64,000 nucleotides of DNA, from the NCBI RefSeq assembly GCF_900169065.1, contig NZ_FXZB01000002.1, positions 162,594 to 226,593 of the forward strand, read 5' to 3'. The notes under the pieces are model-generated. The model was not told where the DNA came from. It saw nothing but the letters and a program-made list of their open reading frames with translations, and searched no databases. A program made the translations under genes and the position numbers. Numbering within the stretch: the first letter of the stretch is position 1; every line of letters starts with the position of its first letter. Below are positions 6,980 through 18,140 of this stretch, one piece after another. This DNA is from Brevibacterium aurantiacum (GTDB lineage: Bacteria > Actinomycetota > Actinomycetes > Actinomycetales > Brevibacteriaceae).

Positions 6980-8353
6980 ATGAGCAAGTTCGCAGTGACA
7001 AATGCCAATACCGGTGAGATCGAGGAGGAGTTCGCCTCCGTTCCCAAGGAAGAGATTCCCGGTTACATCGATCGCGCCCACGAAGCCCACCTGTCGTGGA
7101 AAGAGACTCCGCTGCATGAGCGCGCGACGATCCTGCGGAAGTTCGCTGACCTCGTCGATGCCAATGCCGACGAGATGACCGACATCATCGGCCGTGAGAT
7201 GGGCAAGATCAAGAAGCAGGGACTCGGCGAGGTCGACAAGGTCGCCCGCACAGCCCGCTGGATGGCCGACAACGCCGCCACCCACCTGGCACCCACACAT
7301 CTGGCTGCCGCAGGTGCGGCCAGCAGCTACGTGCGCCACCAGCCGCTTGGCGTGCTGCTGGGAATCATGCCGTGGAACTTCCCCTACAACCAGATCGCTC
7401 GCTTCGTGCTGCCCAACCTCATGGTCGGCAACTCGATCATCATGAAGCAGGCCTCCATCTGCCCGAAGTCCTCACAGTACTTCGAAGATCTCCTCACCGA
7501 GGCGGGGCTGCCCAAGGGTGTGTACCAGAACATCTACCTCGACAGCTCCCACGCCGAGGAGGTCCTCAAGGACTTCCGCGTCAAGGGCTTCTCGCTCACC
7601 GGGTCCGAGGGTGCCGGTGCCTCAGTGGCCGCCATCGCCGCCAAGTACTACAAGCGTGCCGTCCTCGAACTCGGCGGCAATGACCCCGCCGTCGTCCTCG
7701 ACTCGAAGGACGTGCCGGCACTGGCCCAGAAGCTCGTCGGACTGCGCCTGGCGAACGCCGGTCAGGTCTGCACCTCACCGAAGCGCATGATCGTCGTCGA
7801 TGATCTCTACGACGAGTTCCTCGCCGAGGCCGTCAAGGCCGCCGAGGCGACGAAGGTCTCGACCTTCGATGACCCGGATGTCGGCATGGGACCGGTCTCC
7901 TCCGAGGGCGCCCTCGATGAGGTTGTCGCCATGATCGACAAGGCAGTATCCGATGGTGCCACTTTGCACACCGGCGGCAAGAAGCTCGACCGTCCAGGTT
8001 GGTTCATGTCGCCTGCAGTGATCTCCGACATCGACCCGAAGTCGGACCTCGGCTGCAATGAGCTCTTCGGACCCGCAGTCATGATCTACCGAGCCAAGGA
8101 CGAAGAGGATGCACTGCGTCTGGCCAATGACACCGAATACGGTCTCATGAGCTCGGTGTGGACCGATGACCTCGAAAAGGGTCAGCAGTTCGGCGCCAAG
8201 ATCAACGCCGGCATGACGCTGATCAACTCCCACATGGAGTCCGGTCCCGAATACCCGTTCGGCGGCATCAACCGCTCGGGTTACGGTCGCGAGAACGCCC
8301 AGTGGGCATTCCAGGCGTTCACAAACGAACACCTGATCCGCGTTCACGCCTGA
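6980..8353 (+). CDS. NAD(P)-dependent aldehyde dehydrogenase, succinate-semialdehyde type
   Basis: The 457-residue product has a complete ALDH active site: Asn133 in MPWNFPYNQ, Glu230 in LELGGNDP and the nucleophile Cys264 in GQVCTSP. The closing EYPFGGINRSGYGRE is the usual C-terminal signature. The length and the compact N-terminus fit the GabD2/Sad group that oxidises succinate semialdehyde to succinate, although other short aldehydes are possible. I use ATG 6980 (GAGAGGAC upstream) rather than the in-frame ATG 75 bases earlier. It stands alone and ends at a strong terminator. Confidence 0.85.
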   Translation: MSKFAVTNANTGEIEEEFASVPKEEIPGYIDRAHEAHLSWKETPLHERATILRKFADLVDANADEMTDIIGREMGKIKKQGLGEVDKVARTARWMADNAATHLAPTHLAAAGAASSYVRHQPLGVLLGIMPWNFPYNQIARFVLPNLMVGNSIIMKQASICPKSSQYFEDLLTEAGLPKGVYQNIYLDSSHAEEVLKDFRVKGFSLTGSEGAGASVAAIAAKYYKRAVLELGGNDPAVVLDSKDVPALAQKLVGLRLANAGQVCTSPKRMIVVDDLYDEFLAEAVKAAEATKVSTFDDPDVGMGPVSSEGALDEVVAMIDKAVSDGATLHTGGKKLDRPGWFMSPAVISDIDPKSDLGCNELFGPAVMIYRAKDEEDALRLANDTEYGLMSSVWTDDLEKGQQFGAKINAGMTLINSHMESGPEYPFGGINRSGYGRENAQWAFQAFTNEHLIRVHA

Positions 8354-8380
8354 GGACCGATCCTCGAATCTGAATAGACA

Positions 8381-8423
8381 AAGATCCCGCCGACAGCGTC
8401 CATATCGCTGTCGGCGGGATCTT
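8381..8423 (+). terminator. Intrinsic terminator of the aldehyde dehydrogenase gene
   Basis: An 18-bp perfect stem (8381-8398 with 8406-8423) closes a 7-base loop and is followed by CTTTTAC, a short T tract. Confidence 0.9.
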
Positions 8424-8456
8424 CTTTTACGAGTGCTGTCTCAATAGCTTCTCGAG

Positions 8457-8529
8457 TGGAGGTAAGGGGACTCGAACCCCTAACCCCCTGCTTGCAAAGC
8501 AGGTGCGCTACCAATTGCGCCATACCCCC
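8457..8529 (-). tRNA. tRNA-Ala (anticodon TGC), copy 1
   Basis: On the reverse strand a complete 73-nt cloverleaf starts GGGGGTATGGCGC and ends TACCTCCA. It has anticodon TGC in CTTTGCAAG and the T-loop GTTCGAGTC. Acceptor pair 3-70 is G-U, the alanine identity element. CCA is not encoded. The sequence is identical to the copy at 11348-11420. Confidence 0.95.
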
Positions 8530-8732
8530 TCAGAGCACAGGCCGATATTACCCGCTTGAACGGTGCGTGCGAAATCGGCTGTGGTCCACAAGCAACGGCA
8601 ACGACCTGCGAAGACCCCTCCAGGCCCATCTACACGCGCTTGGCACCCCGACCTCGGGGCCGGTGTCGGCAATCTTCGTAAACCCCTCGTTTTCAGACAA
8701 TCACCCGTGGCCCGAGCAATCACCGAAGATTC

Positions 8733-9515
8733 TTACGCAGGGTCGCTATATGTCGAGTCCTCGAATCGATCACCGGTGTGCCTCAGCGATTCCGATCCTG
8801 TCTGCGCCTGCCCGCCGATGGTTTCGACCTGGAGTGTCAGTGCCGCGATCGACTCCTCGAGGGCATGGATGTGGGCGACGGTGGCTGATTGGTTCTCCTC
8901 CGCATCCGTCGATACCTTCTCGACGATCCAGGAGGCCAGCGTGCCGGTGACGACGCCGAGCAGAGCAATCCCACCCAGCATGAGGCACACAGCGAGCATC
9001 CGGCCCAACCCGCTCATCGGCGCCATGTCCCCGTAGCCGACGGTGGTCACGGTGACGAAGGCCCACCAGATCGCATCGGGGAAGGAATTGATCGCCGATT
9101 CGGTTCCGCGTTCGGCGTCGAGGACGGCGAGTGCAGCGGCGTAGACGAGCAGTGCTGACGCCGAAGCGGTGTAGATGAGGATCTTCCCGCGCACAGCGGT
9201 GCCGACGGTGCGGTTGAGGATGTGCAGGACCGTGATGGCCCGCAGGACTCGCATGGGCCGCAGCAACGGCAGGGCGATGACTGCGAGATCGAAGAGATGG
9301 TGACGAAACCAGGCCCAGCGATCCTCGGCGAGCCAGAGGTTGACCACGTAGTCGATGACGAAGACGAGCCACGTGATGATGACCAAGGCCATAGCGAGTT
9401 GGGCATATGTGCCGGTGGGCGCTCCGATCACCTGCCAGCTGTAGGCACCGAGGAAGGTGAGCGCGGCGACCACGAGTGGCCATTCCATGATGTGCTGCCA
9501 GCGTTTCGAATTCAC
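8733..9515 (-). CDS. Voltage-gated-like potassium channel, 260 aa
   Basis: Several hydrophobic segments lead to a pore loop with the selectivity filter TVTTVGYGD near residue 168. The upstream helix carries spaced arginines (LLRPMRVLRAITVLHIL), like an S4 sensor. After the last helix a soluble tail (EENQSATVAHIHALEESIAALTLQ) looks like a short coiled coil that could hold the tetramer together. It acts in the cytoplasmic membrane in K+ flux and potential control. It lies between the two tRNA-Ala copies, next to a drug exporter on the same strand. Confidence 0.88.
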   Translation of the reverse strand: MNSKRWQHIMEWPLVVAALTFLGAYSWQVIGAPTGTYAQLAMALVIITWLVFVIDYVVNLWLAEDRWAWFRHHLFDLAVIALPLLRPMRVLRAITVLHILNRTVGTAVRGKILIYTASASALLVYAAALAVLDAERGTESAINSFPDAIWWAFVTVTTVGYGDMAPMSGLGRMLAVCLMLGGIALLGVVTGTLASWIVEKVSTDAEENQSATVAHIHALEESIAALTLQVETIGGQAQTGSESLRHTGDRFEDSTYSDPA

Positions 9516-9595
9516 GCCGATGACTCTAGTTCAGGTCGTTGCCACAGCGCCACACGTGCAGATGGGCAGGAACCTTGGGTCAACTCATCCTCAGA

Positions 9596-11098
9596 TTATG
9601 TGGCAGGTGTCTCCGGAACCAGGGGGACCTCCTCGGCGGGGGCGTCTTCCTGATCTTCGGGCTTCTTGATGAAGAACGACAGCACCACGGGCACCAGGGC
9701 GATGACTGCGGCCAACAGGAACGCATTGTGCGCTCCCGGCGAACCTGACTCCGCGACGGAGCGTCCTGCCGCCTCACCCGAGTGCAGGGCAGAGGAGTAG
9801 ATGGAGATGAGAAGCGCGGTTCCGGCAGCTCCTGCCACCTGCTGCATGGTGTTCAGCGCCGCAGATCCGTGTGAGTACAGTTTCCGGTCCAGTGACCCCA
9901 GTGAGGCGGAGAACAGGGGTGTGAACGACCCGGCCAGCCCCAGTGACATGACCGTCTGGATGACGACGAGGACCCACGTGGGTGTGCCCACGCCGACCAT
10001 GGAGTAGGCGAACATCGATGCAGCGATCATGACCGATCCTGGGACCAACAGTGTCCGTGGGCCCCGCGCATCGTAGATGCGGCCCATCACGGGAGCAAGA
10101 ACGCCCATCAGGATGGATCCGGGCAGGAGGACTAGACCCGACTGGGTGGCGTTGAGCCCGGCGACGTTCTGCAGGTACAGCGGAAGCAGGGAGAAGGTAC
10201 CGAACATGGCCAGCGAGACGACGGCCATGATGACGACTGCGATGACATAGTTCTTCGCGGAGAAGACGCGCAGGTCCAGCAGCGCCCGATCTTCCTTCTG
10301 CAGGATCAGCTGTCGCCAGGCGAACAGCCCCAGGAAGACGAGTCCCGCAGCGATCGCAGTCCAGGCGGAGCCGGTGGTGGAGCCGCCTGCCTGGCCCCCA
10401 CCGAACTGGCTGAGACCGAAGACGATGCCGCCGAAGGCGAGGACAGAGAGCACGACTGAGACGATGTCGATCGGAGCATGGGTGCTCTCACCCAGGTTGG
10501 TCATCCACTTGGCGCCGAAGCCGAGAGCGATGAGCGCGATCGGGAGGACGATGGCGAACAGCCAACGCCATCCCAGGGAGTCGAGCACGATGCCCGACAT
10601 CGTCGGACCGATTGCGGGAGCGAGCGAGATGACAAGGCCGACCCGACCCATCATCCGACCGCGCGAGTGGGCAGGGACGACATTCATGATCGTTGTCATC
10701 AGCAGGGGCATCATGATGCCGGTGCCCGCAGCCTGGACGACGCGTCCGACGAGTAGGACGGTGAAGCCCGGAGCCACGAGACAGATCAGGGTGCCAGCGG
10801 AGAACAGAATCATTGCCGCCAGGAAGATCTGACGGGTGGTGAAGCGCTGCAGGAGGAAACCGGTGGTGGGAATCACGACGGCCATGGTGAGCATGAACGC
10901 GCTGGTCAACCACTGACCGAGTTCCGGAGGGATACCGAGGGCAACGTTGAGCTCTGGGATCGCGATGGCCATCGTCGTTTCGTTGAGGATCGCAACGAAG
11001 GCAGCCACCAGAAGCAGCCAGATCACCCGCATCCCGGCAGGATCGATGGCGTCAGCCTGCGCGTCGTTGGTACGGGAGGGCGAAGTGTCGCTGGACAA
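9596..11098 (-). CDS. MFS exporter, 14-helix DHA2 (EmrB/LmrB) type
   Basis: A 500-residue facilitator with the 14-helix DHA2 pattern: LNETTMAIAIPELN in helix 1, GQWLTSAFMLTMAVVIPTTG, and the motif C-like AQ-rich helix with GIMMPLLMTTI. Such proteins export hydrophobic drugs and dyes by proton antiport. I choose the TTG at 11098 because GGAG lies seven bases ahead of it; an upstream ATG at 11197 lacks a ribosome site and adds a charged N-terminus unlike the family. The tail ends in an acidic Pro/Glu segment. No regulator is adjacent. Confidence 0.85.
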   Translation of the reverse strand: MSSDTSPSRTNDAQADAIDPAGMRVIWLLLVAAFVAILNETTMAIAIPELNVALGIPPELGQWLTSAFMLTMAVVIPTTGFLLQRFTTRQIFLAAMILFSAGTLICLVAPGFTVLLVGRVVQAAGTGIMMPLLMTTIMNVVPAHSRGRMMGRVGLVISLAPAIGPTMSGIVLDSLGWRWLFAIVLPIALIALGFGAKWMTNLGESTHAPIDIVSVVLSVLAFGGIVFGLSQFGGGQAGGSTTGSAWTAIAAGLVFLGLFAWRQLILQKEDRALLDLRVFSAKNYVIAVVIMAVVSLAMFGTFSLLPLYLQNVAGLNATQSGLVLLPGSILMGVLAPVMGRIYDARGPRTLLVPGSVMIAASMFAYSMVGVGTPTWVLVVIQTVMSLGLAGSFTPLFSASLGSLDRKLYSHGSAALNTMQQVAGAAGTALLISIYSSALHSGEAAGRSVAESGSPGAHNAFLLAAVIALVPVVLSFFIKKPEDQEDAPAEEVPLVPETPAT

Positions 11099-11303
11099 AG
11101 AGGAACTCCGATCGAGTGATGTGATCAAGGGCCGAACTGGCTTCTGCAGCCATCTGCCCCGGAAGGCGAGTGCGAGTTCGGAAACTGCGAACGACATTCG
11201 CGGATGTAGCAGGCAACAATGATGAGGGCGGACTTATTCCGAACAGAGAGCGAAAAGAGACCGGAAGTGGAGAGAGTGCGGGGCACGAGGGAAGTTCTTC
11301 ACA

Positions 11304-11340
11304 ACGAAGGCTCCGGACCGATTCGGTCCGGAGCCTTCGT
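11304..11340 (-). terminator. Terminator downstream of tRNA-Ala copy 2
   Basis: A 17-bp perfect stem (11304-11320 with 11324-11340) with a 3-base loop begins 8 bases past the 3' end of the tRNA on the reverse strand. Confidence 0.8.
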
Positions 11341-11347
11341 CATCTGG

Positions 11348-11420
11348 TGGAGGTAAGGGGACTCGAACCCCTAACCCCCTGCTTGCAAAGCAGGTGCGCT
11401 ACCAATTGCGCCATACCCCC
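11348..11420 (-). tRNA. tRNA-Ala (anticodon TGC), copy 2
   Basis: Same 73-nt sequence as the gene at 8457-8529, with G3-U70 and anticodon TGC and no encoded CCA. It follows tRNA-Ile and the DLW-39-type gene on the reverse strand, which is the usual place of this tRNA behind gyrA in actinobacteria, so this is probably the ancestral copy. Confidence 0.95.
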
Positions 11421-11435
11421 AAACGGGATTCACCT

Positions 11436-11552
11436 TCACACCGAGTCGGTGTGTTCAGACCATTCGGCTTGGGCACTGAGATTACCGTGCCGCCACCGGA
11501 AGAAAACTCCGAGTCCCACAAGCGTGAGACCACTGAGAATCCACTTCTTCAT
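11436..11552 (-). CDS. DLW-39 family mini-protein, 38 aa
   Basis: Between tRNA-Ile and tRNA-Ala the reverse strand has GAGGAGG four bases before an ATG and a 38-codon frame. The peptide starts MKKWILSGLTLVGLGVFFRW, a single membrane-anchor-like helix, and ends AEWSEHTDSV. Actinobacterial DLW-39 proteins have the same length, the same MKK start, one hydrophobic helix and a DLWAEATDPV-like end, and occur at this site. Function is unknown; a membrane-attached peptide is the natural reading. It was found by reading the sequence, being below usual ORF length cut-offs. Confidence 0.8.
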   Translation of the reverse strand: MKKWILSGLTLVGLGVFFRWRHGNLSAQAEWSEHTDSV

Positions 11553-11571
11553 GATCCTCCTCGAAAGGATG

Positions 11572-11645
11572 TGGGCCTACCTGGACTTGAACCAGGGACC
11601 TCTTCGTTATCAGCGAAGCGCTCTAACCGCCTGAGCTATAGGCCC
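11572..11645 (-). tRNA. tRNA-Ile (anticodon GAT)
   Basis: On the reverse strand a 74-nt cloverleaf starts GGGCCTATAGCTCAG and ends GTAGGCCCA. It has anticodon GAT in CTGATAAC and T-loop GTTCAAGTC. It lies between DUF3566 and the DLW-39-type gene. Confidence 0.95.
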
Positions 11646-11767
11646 TTTTCAGGGGGTGAACCCGAAGTAAAACGATACCCAACGGGTCATTCCAACACAA
11701 ATCGGCTGACAGTGACTCGCCTCACATGACCCCATAATACTCTGCGATCCTCCCCGGAACCGCCCGA

Positions 11768-11807
11768 CGGCGGCTCGGAATTCCCAGACTGGGATTCCGA
11801 GCCGCCG
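11768..11807 (-). terminator. Terminator of the gyrA-DUF3566 transcript
   Basis: A long stem (outer 14 bp 11768-11781 with 11794-11807, inner CCCAG-A-CTGGG) lies 56 bases past the DUF3566 stop on the reverse strand. No clear T tract follows. Confidence 0.75.
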
Positions 11808-11862
11808 CCAGGTTCTGGGAGCAGGTAGGAGCACATAGCACCGAAAGAGGCTGCCGCAGGTC

Positions 11863-12717
11863 TCAGTCGTCGGTCAGTGTCAGATGGAATCCACCCGCGA
11901 TGAGGGATCCGATGTTGTAGATGAACGCACCGAGAGTGGACAGGGCGGTCATCAGGACGATGTTGATGACTGCGATGATGAAGCCGGCGGCCACAACTCG
12001 TCCGAAACCGAATATCCCGACGATCTTCTCGGCCGATTCCGCGCCGGCAACTTCGGAGATCGTCGTTTCCAGACCGCTCATGACGCCCGTGGCCTGGAGG
12101 ACGACCCAGAGCACGACGAATGCCACGATGGTGGCGATGCCGATGGCCACAGACATGAGGAACGACATCTTCATGACCGACCATGGGTCCACCGCTGACA
12201 CGGTGAGGCGAACCGTTCGCGGGCCCTTCTTCTTTTTATTGCCCTTGCCGCTGTCGACCATGTTCTTGACGCCCATTTTCACGCTGCCGGAGCTGGCGCG
12301 AATGGTGTTGGACGCTGATCCCATCGCCGAGGTGGCCGGACCACTTCCGGACGCTGAGTTCTGCGAACCGGTTGCCTGACTCGAAGGCGTCGAGCCACCG
12401 GTGGAGGTCCCGGCAGAGGGCTGCCGGCCGGAGGCCGAACCGGCTGAGGACTGACCGGCCGAGGGAGCCTTGCTGGGCTTCGGCGAGGCCTTGGGCGTAG
12501 GGGGAGCAACGACTCGGTTCCTATCGGGTGCAGTACCCGATTCACCCGAGCTTGCCGATCTATTCGAGCCCGCCGATTCGCCGGAGCCGCCCGGGTCATC
12601 GGAGCCGGAAGAATGATCAGCCTTCTCCCCGTCCTTCGACGATCCTGCTGTCAAGCGGGTGGAGCCACTGGACGTGCGTATGATCTTGCCTGAGCCTGGC
12701 TGTTTGTTCTCGCTCAC
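11863..12717 (-). CDS. DUF3566 membrane protein with long disordered N-terminus
   Basis: Of 284 residues, the first 160 or so are low complexity (Ser, Gly, Pro, Ala, Thr), and the last 120 form the DUF3566 unit. That unit starts [21 protein letters not shown] and has two membrane helices ([14 protein letters not shown] and [19 protein letters not shown]). Its GTG start overlaps the gyrA stop by 4 bases (GTGA), so it is translationally coupled to gyrA, the standard actinobacterial arrangement. Role unknown; a membrane protein made together with gyrase. Confidence 0.85.
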   Translation of the reverse strand: MSENKQPGSGKIIRTSSGSTRLTAGSSKDGEKADHSSGSDDPGGSGESAGSNRSASSGESGTAPDRNRVVAPPTPKASPKPSKAPSAGQSSAGSASGRQPSAGTSTGGSTPSSQATGSQNSASGSGPATSAMGSASNTIRASSGSVKMGVKNMVDSGKGNKKKKGPRTVRLTVSAVDPWSVMKMSFLMSVAIGIATIVAFVVLWVVLQATGVMSGLETTISEVAGAESAEKIVGIFGFGRVVAAGFIIAVINIVLMTALSTLGAFIYNIGSLIAGGFHLTLTDD

Positions 12718-15272
12718 TCTTCCACATCCTCGCTGCCGGTCTGAGGCTCTACGTCCTCACCTTCCGGTTCCTCAGCTTCTTCGTCAAGTTCTTCGACCAC
12801 GGTCTCGGGTCCACGCGTTACAGCGATAATACGATCATTCTTGCCCGGTTTCGCGAACACCACACCCATGGTGTTGCGTCCCTTTGCCGGAACTTCATCG
12901 ATATTCGACCGTACGATCTTACCGCGTTCCATGACGACGAGGACTTCTTCTCCCTCATCGACGATCAGTCCGCCCACCAAGTCTCCGCGCTGCTCCGTGA
13001 TCTTGGCAACCCGGATTCCCAGGCCACCACGGCCCTGCAGACGGTATTCATCGACCGGAGTCCGCTTGGCATAGCCACCCTCTGTCACAACGAAGACGAA
13101 GGTGTCTGGCTGGATGACATCCATGGTCAGCAGCTCGTCATCGCCCTTGAACTTCATTCCGGTCACACCGCCGGTGACTCGGCCCAGGGGGCGAATCGAG
13201 TCATCGTCGGCCGCGAACCGGATCGACATTCCCTTGCGGGAAATCATCAGAAGGTGGTCCTCGGAGCTGACGATCCGTGCGGAGACCAGTTCATCCGGCT
13301 GACCCTTGTACTCACGGAGGTTGATCGCGATGACGCCGCCCGTGCGATTCGAGTCGTATTCGCTCAGACGGGTCTTCTTCACGACACCGGACTGCGTGGC
13401 CAGGATGAGGAACTCTGCTTCCTCGTAGTCGCGGATGGAGAGTACCTTGGCGATCGTCTCGCCCGGCTGCAGGGCAAGCAGGTTCGCCACGTGCTGGCCC
13501 TTGGCATCCCGTGAACCCTCGGGGAGCTCATAGGCCTTTGCGCGGTACACACGACCGGTGTTGGTGAAGAACAGCAGCCAGTTGTGTGTCGAGGTGACGA
13601 AGAACTGTTCGACGACGTCGTCGCCGCGTAGGTTTGCGCCCTTGATTCCCTTGCCACCGCGGTGCTGAGCGCGATACAGGTGGTTCTGCGTGCGCTTGGC
13701 ATAGCCGCCGCGGGTGATGGTGACGACGACCTCTTCCTCCGGAATGAGGTCTTCCATCGATACATCGCCGTCGAATCCGGCCATGATCTTGGTCCGACGA
13801 TCATCGCCGTAGCGTTCGACGATCTCGTCGAGTTCTTCCGACACGATCTCACGCTGCCGGGCGGGGGTTGCGAGGATGTATTTGAACTCGGCGATCTGCT
13901 GCTCGATCTTCTCGGCCTCTTCCTGGATCTTCAGGCGTTCCAGGGCCGCCAGACGACGCAGCTGCAGGTCGAGAATGGCATTGGCCTGAATCTCATCGAC
14001 CTCGAGGAGGTCCATCAGTCCGGACCGAGCCTCATCGGACGAGGGAGAACGCCGGATCAGTGCGATGACCTCGTCGAGGGCGTCGAGTGCCTTGAGGTAG
14101 CCACGCAGGATGTGCGCACGTTCCTCGGCCTTGCGCAGACGGAACTCGGTGCGACGCACGATGACTTCGACCTGGTGCTTGACCCACAGACGGAGGAAGG
14201 AGTCCAGGCTGAGAGTGCGCGGCACGCTGTCGACGATCGCCAGCATGTTCGCGGAGAAGTTCTCCTGCAGCGAGGTGTGCTTGTAGAGGTTGTTGAGGAC
14301 GACCTTGGCCACCGCATCGCGCTTGAGCACGATGACCAGACGCTGTCCGGTTCGTCCCGAGGACTCGTCGCGGAGATCCGCGATGCCTGCGACCTTGCCG
14401 TCCTTGACGTAGGAGGCGATCTTCGCAGCCAGGGTGTCGGGGTTGACCATGTAGGGCAGCTGAGTCACGACCAGGCAGGTGCGTCCCTGGATCTCTTCGA
14501 CCTCGACGACGGCACGCTGTGTGATCGACCCGCGACCGGTGCGGTAGGTGTCTTCGATGCCCTTGCGACCCAGGATGGTTGCACCCATCGGGAAGTCCGG
14601 GCCCTTGACGATGCCGAGCAGTGCTTCGAGAGCCTCTTCCTTGCTGGCCTCGGGGTGAGACAGCAGCCACTGCGCTCCGGCGGCAACCTCACGGAGGTTG
14701 TGCGGTGGGATGTTGGTCGCCATACCGACAGCGATGCCGGACGAACCGTTGACCAGCAGGTTCGGGAACCGTGACGGCAGAACCGTCGGTTCCTGGTTAC
14801 GGCCGTCGTAGTTGTCCTGAAAATCGACGGTGCCCTCTTCGATGTCCCTGACCATCTCGAGAGCCAGGGGAGCCATCTTGCACTCGGTATAACGTGGCGC
14901 AGCCGCACCATCGTCACCTGGAGAGCCGAAGTTTCCCTGTCCCGCGACCAACGGATAGCGCATGGTCCACGGCTGCACGAGTCGGACCATGGCATCGTAG
15001 ATCGCCGAGTCACCGTGCGGGTGGTACTGGCCCATGACATCGCCGACGACGCGTGAGCACTTGGAGAAGTTGCGGTCCGGACGGTAACCGCCGTCGAACA
15101 TCGCGTACAGCACGCGCCGGTGAACTGGTTTGAGTCCGTCACGGACGTCAGGCAGAGCACGTCCGACGATCACGCTCATCGCATAATCGAGGTACGACCT
15201 CTGCATCTCGAGATTGAGATCAACCTGTTCGACACGGTTGATTTCGGTTCCGATATCGTTTTCGTCAGCCAA
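12714..15272 (-). CDS. gyrA: DNA gyrase subunit A
   Basis: The 852-residue product is full length. Tyr128 in APRYTE is the DNA-cleaving tyrosine. The quinolone region has Ser89 and Asp93 ([15 protein letters not shown]), the sensitive-type residues. The C-terminal half has the beta-pinwheel with the gyrase box KGIKGANL and repeated GGYAKRT units, and a very acidic tail. The start is TTG 15272, with GGGAAGAG upstream. With GyrB it forms the A2B2 enzyme that supercoils DNA. It is separated from gyrB by a strong hairpin and coupled to DUF3566. Confidence 0.97.
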   Translation of the reverse strand: MADENDIGTEINRVEQVDLNLEMQRSYLDYAMSVIVGRALPDVRDGLKPVHRRVLYAMFDGGYRPDRNFSKCSRVVGDVMGQYHPHGDSAIYDAMVRLVQPWTMRYPLVAGQGNFGSPGDDGAAAPRYTECKMAPLALEMVRDIEEGTVDFQDNYDGRNQEPTVLPSRFPNLLVNGSSGIAVGMATNIPPHNLREVAAGAQWLLSHPEASKEEALEALLGIVKGPDFPMGATILGRKGIEDTYRTGRGSITQRAVVEVEEIQGRTCLVVTQLPYMVNPDTLAAKIASYVKDGKVAGIADLRDESSGRTGQRLVIVLKRDAVAKVVLNNLYKHTSLQENFSANMLAIVDSVPRTLSLDSFLRLWVKHQVEVIVRRTEFRLRKAEERAHILRGYLKALDALDEVIALIRRSPSSDEARSGLMDLLEVDEIQANAILDLQLRRLAALERLKIQEEAEKIEQQIAEFKYILATPARQREIVSEELDEIVERYGDDRRTKIMAGFDGDVSMEDLIPEEEVVVTITRGGYAKRTQNHLYRAQHRGGKGIKGANLRGDDVVEQFFVTSTHNWLLFFTNTGRVYRAKAYELPEGSRDAKGQHVANLLALQPGETIAKVLSIRDYEEAEFLILATQSGVVKKTRLSEYDSNRTGGVIAINLREYKGQPDELVSARIVSSEDHLLMISRKGMSIRFAADDDSIRPLGRVTGGVTGMKFKGDDELLTMDVIQPDTFVFVVTEGGYAKRTPVDEYRLQGRGGLGIRVAKITEQRGDLVGGLIVDEGEEVLVVMERGKIVRSNIDEVPAKGRNTMGVVFAKPGKNDRIIAVTRGPETVVEELDEEAEEPEGEDVEPQTGSEDVEE

Positions 15273-15340
15273 TGTGGGCTCTTCCCTTGTGTCTTAACCC
15301 GCGCATGAGGGCGGTGCTTGAGTTCATGAAAGTCTGTGTG

Positions 15341-15376
15341 ACCGTCGGTTCCCGGCACAGGCCGGGAACCGACGGT
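15341..15376 (-). terminator. Hairpin between gyrB and gyrA
   Basis: A perfect 16-bp stem (15341-15356 with 15361-15376) with loop ACAG starts 5 bases after the gyrB stop on the reverse strand. No T tract follows, so it may be a partial terminator, attenuator or processing site rather than a full stop. Confidence 0.65.
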
Positions 15377-15381
15377 GAGAA

Positions 15382-17418
<2,037 letters not shown>

Positions 17419-17432
17419 CTACCGCGCCATGA

Positions 17433-17473
17433 CCGGAAATGCCCGTAAGCGGCCCTTTAAGGTGCATTTCCGG
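17433..17473. repeat. Inverted repeat in the gyrB leader
   Basis: CCGGAAATGC (17433-17442) and its exact complement GCATTTCCGG (17464-17473) enclose 21 bases, just upstream of the presumed gyrB -10 box. It could be the terminator of the recF-DUF721 transcript or a control site for gyrB. Confidence 0.5.
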
Positions 17474-17627
17474 ATTTTCCAAGCCTCAGATGTACCCCCG
17501 GGCACGAACGGGACCGGCTATCGCCGTTTAAGGCTCTCTATCGCTTTTCAGATCTCGGCTCTAGCCGAGTCAGAATTTCACTTGCTGAAGCCCCTCCGAA
17601 CACCGTCGTTCGGGTTGGCTCTGAGGC

Positions 17628-18140
17628 TCAGCCGTAGGTGTCGCGAGGTCCCCGGCCGGATACGCTGCGCCGGCCCTTCTTGAAGCTGCGCCCCCTAGGT
17701 CCGCGGATCTCGATCTCCGTGATCGTCTGTGAGCCGAGACCAGCCTCGAGCGCTCTGAGGATCGTCGGCTTAAGCACTCGCAGCTGAGTCGCCCAGGTCG
17801 TTGAGTCCGCGGCGATGATCAGCAGAGGAGGGGAGAAGTCGACGGGCTTGCAGTGCATCGCCACCTGTTCTCCCACCAGATCCGGCCACCGGCCCAGCAC
17901 CTTGCCGATGTCGATCGACGAGGACCAACCTCGGGCGGAGATCAGCTTCCCCAGGGCCGATGAGATCGCTGCCGGATCTCGTCTGTCCTTACCTGCGCCG
18001 CTGTAGACGGCTTCACCGCGCAGTCGCGAGCGGCGACGGCTGCGAACGAACTTTGCCTCGGTCGCCTCCATCCGTCGGACCCGGTCGAGAGCCTCAAGTG
18101 AGGCCACCGGAGTTGAGGTGTCCTTCTGGATGCCGCTCAT
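17628..18140 (-). CDS. DUF721 family protein (DciA-like)
   Basis: The 170-residue product has a basic N-terminus (FVRSRRRSRLRGEA), then the DUF721 core: LGKLISARGWSSSIDIGKVLGRWPDLVGEQVAMHC, PPLLIIAADSTTWATQL and ILRALEAGLGSQTITEIEIRGPRG. DciA, the bacterial helicase-loading factor, belongs to this family, and the place right after recF is typical. ATG 18140 overlaps the recF stop by 4 bases (ATGA), so I reject the 70-codon upstream extension into recF. It probably helps DnaB loading at oriC; this role is by family, not shown here. Confidence 0.85.
   Translation of the reverse strand: MSGIQKDTSTPVASLEALDRVRRMEATEAKFVRSRRRSRLRGEAVYSGAGKDRRDPAAISSALGKLISARGWSSSIDIGKVLGRWPDLVGEQVAMHCKPVDFSPPLLIIAADSTTWATQLRVLKPTILRALEAGLGSQTITEIEIRGPRGRSFKKGRRSVSGRGPRDTYG

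Noticed and set aside
9596..11098. DHA2 exporter as part of a resistance island with a transposase
   Set aside because: No transposase, integrase or inverted repeats are visible around it; only the duplicated tRNA hints at movement.
11348..11645. tRNA-Ile/tRNA-Ala pair as a sign of an rRNA operon
   Set aside because: No 16S or 23S sequence flanks them. In actinobacteria this pair also stands alone behind gyrA.
13662..14774. 370-codon frame opposite gyrA
   Set aside because: Antisense shadow of a highly conserved gene.
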